Shown in pieces: positions 51,901-64,000 of a stretch of 64,000 nt of DNA. Numbering within the stretch: the stretch's first letter is position 1; each line of letters opens with the position of its first letter. The DNA comes from Branchiostoma floridae (lineage: Eukaryota; Chordata; Leptocardii; Amphioxiformes; Branchiostomatidae). The position numbers were made by a program, and so were the translations under genes. Location of the stretch: positions 17,539,117 through 17,603,116 of the forward strand of contig NC_049979.1 of NCBI RefSeq assembly GCF_000003815.2. The letters are read 5' to 3'. The notes below the pieces were generated by a model, which did no database searches, had not been told where the DNA came from, and was given only the letters and a program-made list of their open reading frames with translations.

Positions 51901-54900
51901 ATCTTCGGGTAATTTGCTTTTGCATACGACAGAAAAAAGAAGAACGAGGAACATAGATGCCCCTCGGGATAAACTACATACAGTGTGAGCATAGGGCGGC
52001 AAGTTCTCAGCAACTTGAAGGGCAGCTGAGGATAACTGCGTAAAATGGATAGAAAAAAGTGAAGCCATGGCTTTAATGAGGCTCCTGGCAGTCGGAAACG
52101 GCAGGGTGCGACATCAGCTGTTGATTAACAGTCCGGCCGGCGGGCCTTATATCGCCATTTACGGCACTCCGGAGAATTATGTGCGCTCTTTTCTTAAACA
52201 TTCCTTTGCTCCACAGTTTTGATAAACCCCTATCTATCCTATTTGTATCTTTCTGGGTGAAAACGTTTGTCAGTAAGCCCGGTAGCGCCTGTTGTTGTAG
52301 TTGATGAAATATACATCGCTACTATTACATGGGCAGTAGTCCTATCACATCAGAGTAGTTATGGGGCATATCCCTCGGCGGTGAACCGTGCAGCTATCAG
52401 ATGCCCCGAATTATCGCGGGCGATGTTCCTGACACTAACAACGTTCAAGGTTAGGCCCGACATGTTTGTGTGTCAGATATGACGGCGATAAAACAGGCTC
52501 TTCCGGACAGCATATGATGTACTAATGAGACGTAAGGTCGTTAAGGACGCCGCGTTTGTAGATCGTCTGTGCCTACTGTGGGGTGATCATAGGATGTCCG
52601 TGTAAGGTTAGAGTTTCAAACGGCCTGTAAGGTATATCAAAATCATATTACATGCAAAATCCATCACAACATGTTATCTTTTCCAATTTCTTGACTCAGT
52701 TACAACCAAGCACCCGTAATCATTGGGTTCATTGCTTTCAGATGTGCGAGTGTGGTCTGGTGCCCAGCAACGGCTGCACGGGAGGAAAGGTCCGGGTCCG
52801 GGCCTGGCCTGTCTACTCCGCCGGCGCAAGCTCTTTTTCTCCCGGCTCATTTGCGTTATCTAAAGCATAAATCTGATTATTTTGATACGCCGTACACAGT
52901 TACATGTGGCTCACATCTGGCTATCGACTTAATATGTCGGACCCAACAGGGATTAAACGGACCGAAGGCTGCATTTTTGCGGCATGGGAAGTCTCCCTGA
53001 TCCCTTTGTGGAGGGCGGAACCCCGGCAAGTCCGCTGCCGATTTGGCAGCAATAAAAATTAAGCTCTAATATACGGCAGGCAGGATAGAAAATATTCGAT
53101 AATGACATGCATGTCTCCTCAGGAATGCCACACCACTGAGTCTTCACAAATATACATGCTGGACCTGACCGGAAACAACCAGGGACCGGCCAGCAATGTT
53201 CTTACTCTTAGGGCAAATTAATGTACTCATCAACACATACCGAACATGAGAACAAGTTAGGATCGACTATTGCCCCCACACGGTGGACAGAGTAACCCCG
53301 CCGTGTTCAACCCCTGGTTCGGTGTGGTTACACAGTAAACGATAGTTTATTTATACTCTCATCCAGGCCTGAACTGAATGTTCGTGCTTCCAAATCGCGG
53401 TGAGGCGTTTGATACCGTGCTCCACTCAGACTCAGGTCCTCCTAGCCGCTCAGCCTTACACATGTATATAAAGATTTCCAACTCGTGTTGGAGTGGAGTC
53501 GTGGGTCACAAGTTCAACAACACCCACAGGCATAACCGGCGGCCAATCTCATCAAGTGTGTTTCAACTTGGCGGAAAACCGCCGGAGCGCACCTCGGGGT
53601 GGTGGGCTGACGGACGGAAGGTCAGCTGTTCGGAGTGGCTTTACTGGCCTCTTGTGGCGCGACAAGTACAATTAAAATCGTGAAAGTAGACCGCATAATC
53701 TAGATATACAATTATCTTCTTTTTTCTTTCAACGATTTCGTATTATCTTAAAAATCTAAGTCTTGATAGATTGAAGTATCATGTTGAATATTGTTTTTAC
53801 AGGAGGATGACGAAGCTAGAATCTACTGCGACTGTGTAAGTTTGCGGCGAATGCAAAAAAAGTCTAATTTGGACATTCATAATCTATGTGAACCAAAAAA
53901 GTGATGGTGAAAGTAGTGAAGAGCAAACTGAAAAGATAAAGTTAGTGGAACTATAAATACATACTTCAACTTGGTTGTTGAACTGAATATGATTGAAACT
54001 TATTGGCATGCGAGGGAACAAGAGCGCTATTTGCGGGTCTTGGTTCAGCATTACTACTAAATACTGCGCAATGCTCACTGGAAAAAGTACGTATGTATCA
54101 TGTTTTATTATGACATACTTCTGTTACGGCAAGGGCAACATGCTTTCCGTACTATAACGACTTTAGCTTTTCTTCTCTCACTTATATTTCTTTATCAAAG
54201 CGTGTGAAGTATTTACCATATCTTGCTGGTTTAACAGACAATATCGTTCCAAAACTTTCTCGATATTCAAAGTCAGCACGGCGAGAAGTAGAAGCCCACT
54301 AAATCATCTCTGTCTGACAAACGCAGCTTCAAGTTTGTTACTTCAGAAAGCTTGGTCATGTCTCAACCATGATAACGTCTTATTGTGAAACTTCACGGAC
54401 TTCACTCCTTTAAAGACTAAAGATGTTACCTTTTCTGTAGGCAATCTCCGGTGCATCGTGGGAACACAAACATCCGCGCGTCTCGCTCTTTTCTTCCCTA
54501 CAACTCTGCACGGCGGGAAATTTGCACGCGACTGTGCAAATGCAAGGATTTTCCGCCAAGACATCTAAGTTCGGAACACCATGTAATCGTCAACACGCTT
54601 TCAAATCTGTTGCCATATTTCATTCAGTCATGACCAGCTAGTTAGCGTTCTGCAGATTAAGGCTGTTTTGGGTTGATTATCCATCAAAGCTGGTTTTCAT
54701 ACCAGACAAATCTGTTGATTCTTTCTTCAACATTGACTAGGGTCTTCCTGTGGTGTATTGAGAGACGGGGTGGGAGGGGGCGCACTTGCTCTCTGTCGGA
54801 GAGGCATCGTCATGGGAAGTAAGCCTTAAAAGACATACTTCAGGTGAAATATGTCATCGAGGAATGCTATTGTGTATCGTCTCGTACCTGGCATATTTCT

Positions 54901-57900
54901 GACTTGGATTCAACTCACAAAGGCCGGCTTTGTTCTTCCCGTGAGCCAAGACGTCCTGTGTATGACAGGTGAGTGTGTAGGACAGGACGGTCGGGCCTTC
55001 CTGTCGCCAGTGGAGTCGGCATGTGCTCTTAGCTACCGTGTGCCCCTCTGTTTGCCTGTAAGATGTCATGGGCGATGCTAAGCGTGTAATGCCAGTAAAC
55101 AGACACCGTGACTAAGTAATCCTTTGTTTTTCGACAGATTCGGCTCAAGATATGGCGAATAAATATCCTTCTTTACAGTTGAGCCGCTATATTGATGGAT
55201 TTAATTTTTGGTGCTCTTTCCCCATGAAAGCTGCCGACCCTGGTACTTGCCAGTGGCATGGTGATAGTGCGATACCGTGAGCCTTATCAGCAAGCTCCTG
55301 CCCTCACACGGCCGCGCCGGTATCGTTCTCGGTAGGAAAATAAATTTTCCACAAAGCTTCCGTTTTGCCCCAGTGATTGAAACCCATGTTTTCCTGTTTT
55401 TCTAACACATCAGACTCTGCCCGGAGCGTGTCATTAGGTGGCTGATATGACCTGCCGTTTTTCGATATAACGCGAGGAAAGTGATACCAAAGCGCAGTTT
55501 GGTGCCTCTCTCATCTTGTGGAGGCTGTGGGTTCAGATTCTGTGGGAGTAGGATACGCGGAAAGAGAAGCAAAATCACACATGTTTACCCATTTGGGGTT
55601 AATCCAATTGTCGTCACAACATAGCCCCAAAATGGTGTAAATGTGCTCGCAAGATGCTGCACAGACATGTAATTTGGCATCACTTTTGAGACGTCGGTTG
55701 TTGTTTTTGGGCTGCATTTAGCATCCCACGATACCGTGCAAACTGCCACTCGAGGATTTTCTTCAATCGTCTATTTTTTGGTCCTCCAAATCAACGTCCA
55801 AGTTTGCATGTGGCACAGGTAGGGGAGAGGCGGAAGGGAGCCCATTGTTGGTTCCAGTTCCAGACTTGGGCCACATTTCCAAACGTGTGATTTGTGGGGG
55901 CAGGCAGGTTTAAGGAACCAATTTAGCCGGCTGTGGTGTCGGCGGGAAGAGAGAGAGAGCGTTCCCGTGTCGCGGCGGGCAGGGGTGGCGGTGGTGCCGT
56001 GCTGGGGAGCTGACCTGTGCACGCGCCGGCGTTAATAGCGCCTGGGGCCGGGTAGCAGGGCGTCCTGGAAACTTCCTGCCGCCTATGTAGCCTTACATTC
56101 ACTCCAATAAGAAATGGAACATCTTATAGCTCTTCGTCTGACGTTAATCTTTTATCTATCTTTGTTCTTCCACACGATTTGTTCTATGTGTTAATCTTAC
56201 TCCGGATCTTCATACTCGAGTGTGGAGTAAAGGAAGAAGACTTTCCAAAGACGTTTGTCGAATTGTTTATAAAGGCGTTTTGCAAGTCATACAAGCAGAT
56301 ATTGTATGGAATAGTATGGAATCTTTTGGAATGTCGGTACTAACGTTATTTGTGACACCTGTTTTCTCTACTTTGCTCGGATCATGAGTTGCAGTGTACA
56401 TTGAAAAATGACCCGTTTTACAGACGCGTTTTTGAGACCACTCAGCTCAGCAACTTGGAGTCGAAAAACGTGCGTGTCACCCCGGGCCATTTTTCGTTAG
56501 TACAGGTTCCCAAGAAATTGGCACGGCTTACGTCAACTTATTTCGGATTTACATTTATTGCTTTGAAAGTCTTGCTTTATGTGACAATCAAGAAAACTAC
56601 ATCCAAAGGACGAAATATAGAAACATTTTGGGATAAAGTTGTAACTTGTTGACATTTATAGGCCGGGTGCCGAGCTAACAGGCCCTACGGGCCGCCAAGC
56701 ATGAATGGTCCGGACTTCCACAACCAGCGGGTCGCTGGCAGAAGTCAATATACACGTACCGGCCGTCCAACTCGAAATTAGCCGTGATTTTTCAGTTCCA
56801 GACCGTGAAAGGGATGCCGTCAGACAGTTCTTTCTGTCAGCACGGACGCCACCTGGAAGGCAGCGGTGCCGGCATGTAACTGCATGCAAGTAATTCTGGG
56901 CACACGACGGCCCGCTTCAAACCACCTGGAGGGCGACCAGGTCTGACGGCAAAACTTACGACCAGATCGCAAAACGAGTCGTAAAAGCGACGAACGCCTG
57001 AATTTATTAATGCCGACTACTGCTTGGGTTGAAAGGGTCTCACCGCGCACAGACGACGCTGGCTACTCTGCTACCAATCTTCAATTTTGTATATTTTCCA
57101 CTGATATGATACTGTTCAAGCACAACTGCATAAAACTGAAGAAAACTCTCTGTTGTCTGTTGGAGTATCCTTTGCTGGAAAGGACAGAAATGCTGATAGA
57201 AATAGAGTATGAGAATACGATTGTACCTTCCAGACCACTAAGTACAGCTAGCCATTAACTAGGAATTCACGAACAGGTTGTGCTTTACGCCACGGTATTT
57301 TACCATGTGGGATCGCCATGACTGTCTAACTGCAACGAAACTAACGTAGCCAACAGCGTTTATGGCAAAAGCAAAAACGCTGCGAACGCGACATTGCATT
57401 GTCTGGTATTCAGTGTACATCAAAAGCACCAAACATTCCTGAAGTAACAAACTAGGTGATCAAACTAATATTTTTGTCACACAACACACAAGAAATACTC
57501 GACAGCAATCGCTAATCGCATGAAACTGAAACACATTAAGCGTTGTGAGCGTGAGACGAAGTCGCTTAATTATAAGAACTGCCTTATAATACAAGGAATC
57601 AAATACAACTCTGTTTATACTTAACACGTACTCACAGGAACCAACAATATAAACTTGAGAAACTGATAGGAAGGATGCACTTGTCGCTTGAGTGTTTTTA
57701 GTCTTTCTTTCTCACCGAGTCGCGATGACCAAGCGAATCGGTTCCGACATGCACCTTCACCTTTACAGCCATGCTTGTCCATGGTGGTGCCTGAAGCGAG
57801 CCTCAGGCCCTGCCAAGGGCAACCGAGGCTGACGGGCAAGCTCGCCCGCGCCAAGAGCCGGCTTGAAAGGGATGAACGCACGTTGAGACTGCGTGTATAA

Positions 57901-60900
57901 TCCGGGCGTGTTTGTTACGGACACAGACAAGTTGGCGCACAAGTGCGCGGGAGGACCTGTCCGAGTGCAAACAGACAAGTCTTGTGAAACCAAGTGTGGG
58001 AAAGGGAAGAGTCCTGCGTCAGCAATCTATAGACTATGTTCGGTCCGGAGGTTTTAAGTCAGACTTTTCAACCACAAACCCGAAAGTTATAATTGAAGAA
58101 AAATAAATTAAGTACAGACCGCCCGACCAACGGCACTGCGAAAGCCAAAAATATGGTAAGTCAGTTACATACATGTAGTACATGTACAATTTTCCAGAAA
58201 CTTGTCAAAGCGTCTTCTTTGCTAGAGAATCCAACACCACTCAACCGCTTTTCGATGTTTCCGTGAAGAAGCTGAGAAACTTTCCAATATTTCTAGCGGA
58301 CATGAAGGGGGGGTAAATAGACACAGAGGGCTTCCCGCCGCAAACTTACGTTGTCTTAAGGCGCTTCGTCATCCGCATCCCGGCTTATCTGGTTAATACT
58401 ACCCTGATTGTCCCCGCCAAAATAAACACAAAATATTCAGATATCGAGTTAAGGATCGATTATACTGTAAGCTCCTTAGCCCCTTCGGAAGGAATTACGG
58501 CTACTATGGGCGAGGACTTGCTATTGTTGCTTGGGGTTAGAGGGGGAAATCGAAGTTTTAGTTAATCGGATCTTTCCCTCATCCTTCCTATGTGGATTCA
58601 ATTATGTCTGAAAAGTTTCGTGTCGATAGCATACGCACAAAATCTTGTTTTCCATCTAGAAACAGACGATTATCTGTATGTATGCCATACTTCTATTTTA
58701 ACCGTTGGCTTAACCCTAGTAATTGTACTTTATTGTAAGATATAAGTTTTTCACAACAATGTCCTGGGCGCCGAACAGAAACACCATAAAGGTATTCTAT
58801 ATCACTCTTGCGTACCACAGATAAATCTCTGTTCGTTTTACTCTTCAAGTCAGGATATCCGTGATGAATACTTATTTGAAAGTTATTACTGAGAACACAA
58901 GTAATAGAAGACGGCTAATTAACTGTACAATTAGTCGTCCTCTTTTCCGATACTAAGAACTACAGCACTGTGTCGCAGACGTGTGATATTGTCCCGTAGT
59001 TTTGTGTCCCTGGCTGGTTGACACAACCCACCGCTAGAGTTGAAATAAATGTTCATTGAGTCCCAGCCAGCCGGCACGGATGATATTGGCAACCACTATC
59101 CATGAATACTAAAGCCGATCCCTCTCTTTATAGTATCTCACTCCGTCGGGAAAGTAAAGTTTTCCCTGAAAGAGAACTTGACCCAACCGCAAACTTCAGA
59201 ATCAGGTCGGATTAACTGCGTTTTGTGCATTTTTGGATGGAAATGTCGGATGTTTCATTAGAAAATGGGAAAACACATCCACGACGAATAATCTTACCGA
59301 AGTCGGTACCACTTGACAACTTTGACACGATCTGAAGTATCAGCACCGGTTTGCGATGTCATTCTGGTATCGTCTGGCTATCAGACTGGCGGATTCACTC
59401 ATTGGAGATGTGAGTCATAAAAACGATCCTAATACAATACTTCATAAACAAAACCTCCCACGCCGAACGAATTTCCAGATTTCCAAAACTGTGTGAGTGT
59501 TTGAATCCCATATATCAAATTGAGTCTCTATAACACCAAAGCCTTTCAAAATATCTTACGAGCTGTGCTGCAAAATTAGGATTCTATCGAGTACAATCAC
59601 CAGTGCCTACACAAGAGTAACATCACTTACTTAAGCGTGACACTACAAGCTACAAGCTACTGACGTATTTGGCCAATGCAATATTTTGAACTACCATATC
59701 CAGATGAAATAATGCAACGATATCATGCTGTGTTGTGTTACGGCATATCAAAAAATTAAATAAATGATATGATCGCCACAGACGATGTCATATAGCAAGT
59801 AGTACTAGAAACATCACAATCTGATTGAGTTAGACCCACCTGACATTCTTATACCGACATTTACATGCATTTGACAAATGTTTCTGTCGAATTGCCGTTT
59901 TATAATATAAGCACGTGTTTTTACTTCATACACACTTGTTGTATCGCTTGGGTATGTGTGTAGCTATACATACGGCAAGTTCTGAGCGGCGAAAATTTCT
60001 TCTAAAACGTCTTTTGTGGAATATGATAACTGATCATTAGATATAGTACATAGTTTTAAGTAGCTTCCTAATATTTTAGTCTCCTCTAGTACTGAGGCCA
60101 CAGAAAGAGAACTACCTGATTTTGTTGAGTTCCCAGAAACTTTCTTGTGTTTATCGAAAATAAGCGTACAGTCAGCAACAAAATACGGTTGGCACTAAAA
60201 TGATTACTATATAGCAATATCAAGTGATAATGATTAGTGTGCTCTTCTGCGGACAGATGTGTTATGTTTCAGACTGTTGTCACCACTGTTTGACGTATAA
60301 CCCAATTTGACAGGAAGAAATCACAAATATCCAAGCTGTGCATTGTTCAGATTCATGTGCGGATTTGGGTGCTAAGTTCACTCTCCCTGCTGGCTTTCTG
60401 ACGATGACATATTTTGAGGAGATAGGAGATCATAGGGAATCCGTGGCCAGTCTTCATGAATATGTGTCCGTGATTGTCTCACAGTTTTCAGTAGGAATGT
60501 TCTTGCATGATCTTGATGATATAGAAACAGCAACTGTGGAAATTCTGACAAAATTGCAGTTTGACTTTTTGGTGTCAAGTTTAGCAAGTTTTTGTTGTAG
60601 TAGAAGGAATATCAATAATCTGGGGCTTACCAGAAAAGCATGGCTTTTCAACGAATTTTGACCTGTAAACCGTTTCGCTCGCCACAAACTATCCCATTTG
60701 AGACGTATGTAATTCCATTGAATTTGAAACAGAACCCTGTGTACTTGTCATGAGGTTTACAATAATGTGGTGAAGGAAATTGTTAACAGATTATATCGGA
60801 TGTCCCGTTTATTAGGCAAGCAAGTTTCACGTTTTTAATCGTGCCCATTATATGGTGTAATAGGGTTTGGCAATTTTGAAACTCAAGCATATAAGCACTC

Positions 60901-63497
60901 AGAAGAAGGTGGCACTTTTGTCAGTTATACCTAAATCTGTATCCGAATGGGAACCAAGGAAGAAGCACCTGTAGCGAGATAGCGATGTGTACCCACAGAA
61001 GTCCGACGGATAAACATTTACAACCAACATGCTAACGTACACAGAATTGCTCAATTGACCGCACTGCCACAAATTGCCCTGAATTTGATAAGATAATTAT
61101 GTAGGCCCATTGCCGTATGTTTGTGCCCCAGTACAGTGTCTCGTGCTGGGTCGAGCATATTCCATGTTTGATTCTACATTCTGTGCTTTCGTGTGACAAG
61201 TTGTTTCAGTGCTGCTACATGCGCCGGCTACCGTGGGTGGTTCTCTGTTCTGAGTCACCACGGTGGGATACGCTTCAACATGGTTTTTGCTCCTCGCGGC
61301 TTGTGGTTGTATGCAAGGCTCGGCTCTGGTCTATATAAGCCACAGGTTATATTGCAGGATTTCAAGATGATTTCTATATCTCTAATTGTACAGTATAGTT
61401 TAATTTTCAGACATTTATTCTTATAACTAACAACGTTCTACAGAAAATATCACTGTCGAATCTTACNNNNNNNNNNNNNNNNNNNNNNNNNNNNNNNNNN
61501 NNNNNNNNNNNNNNNNNNNNNNNNNNNNNNNNNNNNNNNNNNNNNNNNNNNNNNNNNNNNNNNNNNTTAGCGTTGATGGGCACGCCTGGTCGTGGGAAGC
61601 CCAGAATGTCACTGACAGTGTGTGGGGACGGCCAGTGCCGCATGTGCATGGGGATCTGGCTCTGGTTGGGCACCCCGGGGGCCCCGGGAGCCGGCGCGGG
61701 AGGACCCACCGGGTAGGTGTAGATGGGGTTGTAGAGTGGCCTGTGTTGCTCAGGTTTGACGGGATGACCGTAGGGCGAGTCGGGGAGCTGCGTCGTGTTG
61801 CCGATCTTGTTGCGCAGGATCCGCGAGATGGACGAGACCGAGGGCACGTTGTACTTGTCACACACGCCCTCGGCCAGTAACCTGTCCCGGATCTCCCAAG
61901 CGAAGATGCCTGGGTCCAAGGTTTTGTACTTCTTGATGGCCTTCACCACTTCAGGTGTGGTGACGCGAGGTTTGCTGCCGCCGATGGCGCCAGGCAGGAT
62001 GGACCCCGTCTCGTTGTAGCGGGCCAAGATCTTGGAGACGCAGCCGTGGGACACCCTGAGCTGGCGGCTGATGTCGCACGGCCTGATGCCGAGCTGAGCC
62101 AGCTCCACGATCCGCAGGCGGATGGCGTTGGGTAGCGGTCTGCCGTTCACAAACACTCCGCCGAGCTGGTTCACCTCCCCAAATGTTTGCTCTGGTGGAG
62201 AAACGACGAACACATCAGCCATTATTTTCAGATTATCAACACCTTTTCTCAAGCAGGTAGCGCACTATAGATCTCTATCTACAAAATCCATGATCCCACC
62301 ACCCCTGGCTGGGAATAGAAAAGTTAGACCTGACGGAGCAGGTGGCGGTAGCTAACGGTCAGGGCTGGATAACGGGCCGTACTCCCCATTCCTTCAAATT
62401 CGGGAAGTTTCGAGTTGACCAGGCCTGCCTGATAGACTGTTGGCAGGCGCTCGTATCTAGGACAGTCCGTGGTTTTGCTGTTATCCCAGGGTGGGGGCAA
62501 GCCAAATTTGTACAATTACTCTACGGATTAGGGACAAATAGGTAGACATCTCTCCTTCCTAAGCTGACAGAAGCCCGCATGACTTGAGTGACAAAGAAAC
62601 TGCCACACAGATCCAGGGAAGCCATAAGAGTGCTGGTGTACATACAGAATCAACAGCACTTCATAACACACGCATGGACGTGGCTTCATCACTCAGGGGG
62701 TGTAATTGGGCATATACTAGTATCTGGTACTCATATATGAGACGTGTGGGGGGAAATATGTCGGGTTAAGTATGGCGATTAGATTAATTACCATAGAGAG
62801 CAGAGATCGTCGTTGATTCATATCAGTGTAGAGACGCGATGTGCGAGGAGTCCATGTGGCCGTGTTGTTTGTACACAACATGGTAGCAGACCTCCCTGAT
62901 ACTACTGCAACTACACACTGGCTGGGACCAAAATACGCCACATGACGGTTTTATTTTGCTTCAGTCCAACAACTGCTCCCAGAAATGCGCTTTAGGAGAC
63001 AGGGGCAATTTGGCTATATTTAACTTTAAATGATGTTAGTTGAGAACCAATTTCGCTGCCATCATAATCGCTGGGATCATGGCCCCTGGGATCACCATGC
63101 TGTAGCTTATACGAGTTTGTATATCGTTATGATTTTATCTTCATGTAAAAGGATATCTTTGTAACAGCAAGGAATGGTGCTAAGTTTTCTACGATTCCAC
63201 CCCGACCCTAATTCTGGCCGAAAGTCCCGAGGTCTGCCACATATGGAAGCAATAAGTTCGTTCGTTTAATTCCGGCATGCTTGTGTCTTGTACACACAAA
63301 CTGACGAGACCTACACCCGCGTTCTACCACGTTTTCCCCGCCTTCTCTCCTTCGCCTGACATGTATTTCTCTATGCCTTACACATGGACTTGCCTAGCAT
63401 CATTTCTATAGAGATTACCAAAAATCACTTGTTCATGTTCAACAACTTCTGTCAATGAACCGTGTAAATGGATTTGGAGCTTACCCATATTCATCAT
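48909..63497 (-). CDS. Pax1/9: Pax1/9 paired-box transcription factor (five exons, exon 2 end in a gap)
   Basis: This is a DNA-binding factor of pharyngeal endoderm. Exons on the minus strand: 63497-63485 (MMNM plus one base), 62191 to about 61467 (end hidden in N), 50823-50693, 50127-49893, 48985-48909 (TAA). Exon 1 ends ATGG|GTAAGC and exon 2 begins CAG|AGCAAAC, so the join reads [13 protein letters not shown], matching human PAX1 [14 protein letters not shown] complete paired domain of about 128 residues follows ([52 protein letters not shown]). The octapeptide HTVSDILG lies near residues 195-202. There is no homeodomain, as expected for this class. Exon 4 ([15 protein letters not shown]...GWQQ) matches human PAX9 LPAVGSFVSAS...GWQH. 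Readable phases agree throughout; exon 3 requires exon 2 to end in phase 1. The protein is about 360-395 residues. Confidence 0.93.
49893..50823 (-). CDS. Pax1/9: Pax1/9 exons 3 and 4: transactivation region
   Basis: Exon 3 (50823-50693) has acceptor TTTTGCAG and donor CAG|GTGAGT, and encodes [18 protein letters not shown]...VKYPDVSQ. Exon 4 (50127-49893) has acceptor TTCTCACAG and donor TTTAG|GTGAGC, and encodes [20 protein letters not shown]... through [14 protein letters not shown]. The exon boundary just before LPAVxSFVSA lies at the equivalent place in PAX9. The region is rich in Pro, Ser, Thr and Tyr, as in other Pax activation domains. If the exon 4 donor is ignored, the frame reads on for about 20 codons to a stop at 49831. 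Confidence 0.88.
50824..61466 (-). other. Pax1/9 intron 2 (10.6 kb)
   Basis: This intron, between the paired-domain exon and the activation-domain exons, shows no recognisable coding exon. GC- and CpG-rich patches (about 50990-51260, 53380-53660, 55880-56080, 56650-56960) alternate with AT-rich stretches. A small imperfect palindrome with ATTAAC/CAATTAG homeodomain-like cores lies at about 58912-58940. Its size and place suggest regulatory content, but nothing is proved by reading. Confidence 0.5.
61467..61566. other. Assembly gap (100 N)
   Basis: Exactly 100 N, probably a gap of unknown size. It cuts the 3' end of Pax1/9 exon 2 after the octapeptide. Confidence 0.99.
61567..62191 (-). CDS. 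Pax1/9: Pax1/9 exon 2: paired domain and octapeptide
   Basis: This exon carries the whole DNA-binding region. The acceptor TTTCTCCACCAG is followed by AG CAA ACA TTT GGG (EQTFG). The frame stays open from here into the gap, ending visibly in [11 protein letters not shown] after the octapeptide. A Pro/Ala-rich linker ([14 protein letters not shown]) lies between the two motifs. The same frame extends 5' through the acceptor to two Met codons (62222 and 62252), allowing an unspliced alternative N-terminus [15 protein letters not shown]. On the far side of the gap the first bases on this strand are GTAAGA, a strong donor, so the exon probably ends at or just inside the gap. Confidence 0.95.
62192..63484 (-). 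other. Pax1/9 intron 1 (1.3 kb), or 5' UTR of an alternative transcript
   Basis: On the minus strand the intron opens with GTAAGC after the tiny exon 1 and closes with CTCCACCAG. No other coding exon is seen. Two in-frame Met codons (62252 and 62222) sit directly upstream of the acceptor. Confidence 0.7.
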
Positions 63498-64000
63498 GAC
63501 TTGAGTGTAGCGTGTTGCCTCCAGTACTTGGATGCCTTCCGTAGTAACTACCGGTCACTGCACACTGTGTATAGAGCGGTCGCACTTCGCTATGGTGTGT
63601 GGCCGACTGGGTCGTCCTCCTGTACTGACGAAGTTTGTATGTTATGCCACGCGGGACTACACCGTGCACCGGTCCTGCTTCCGTGCACCGCGGGCACTGA
63701 ATGTAAGGCGAGAGGACTCCCCCCGACTCATATTCAAATCCCTACAGGCTCGTCTCTATGGCATGCACGTCAAAGAAAAGCGGGCTGACAGGCCCCTTTC
63801 GACGCCGCTGACGGGGACGTAAGGAAAGGGGCGGGTCCAACATGGATTAATCGGCCGTCCCCACCCCTGATTGGCCGTGTGGGGAGTGGGTGTCAATCTG
63901 CCACGCGAGAAAAGACCTCCCGGGGGATTTTCCAGCAAAGGCCTTACAAACGGACACCGATGTCAGCCCGCGACGATAAATGATGATAAGTTTATAATCT
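63498..64000 (-). promoter_or_regulatory. Pax1/9 5' flank and promoter candidate
   Basis: The sequence is CpG-rich. It contains a GC box (GGGGCGGG at about 63828), an ATTGGCC, i.e. a CCAAT box in Pax1/9 orientation, at about 63870, a GATTAATC homeodomain-type site at about 63846 and GATA motifs near the right edge. No TATA box is evident. The transcription start cannot be placed exactly. Confidence 0.4.

Overview
This is chordate genomic DNA, almost certainly from a lancelet (amphioxus, genus Branchiostoma). The evidence is long introns with GT/AG borders, many short inverted-repeat elements, microsatellites, and four recognisable genes: the last exon of FoxA, an EGLN/PHD prolyl hydroxylase, the mitochondrial carrier SLC25A21 and a single Pax1/9. 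One unsplit Pax1/9 gene linked to FoxA points to a non-vertebrate chordate. Two runs of N mark assembly gaps (22607-22708 and 61467-61566).

Layout: 1-171 is the FoxA 3' coding end (+). 172-9555 is non-coding, with a GAGT microsatellite. 9556-10389 is an unrecognised basic Ser/Pro-rich protein (-). 10390-21853 is a mostly empty stretch with a fold-back MITE, hairpins, a SINE-like element and one CpG-rich exon-like patch. 21854-24397 is EGLN (-), six exons, part of exon 4 lost in a gap. 26099-44915 is SLC25A21 (+), ten exons that splice without a break to 299 codons plus stop. 48909-63497 is Pax1/9 (-), five exons, tail-to-tail with SLC25A21.

Together these genes form the deuterostome 'pharyngeal' block (FoxA, Egln, Slc25a21, Pax1/9; Nkx2.1/Nkx2.2 would be expected beyond one end). 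FoxA and Pax1/9 are pharyngeal endoderm transcription factors. Slc25a21 and Egln are metabolic or housekeeping bystanders whose introns may hold enhancers. MIPOL1, which lies between SLC25A21 and FOXA1 in human, is not seen here.

The Slc25a21 unit (about 25-47 kb) looks CpG-poor, while the FoxA and Pax1/9 flanks are CpG-rich. That pattern fits mosaic germline methylation of a housekeeping gene body inside a developmental locus. All exon joins were made by reading splice sites and frames by eye; no alignment or transcript was available.
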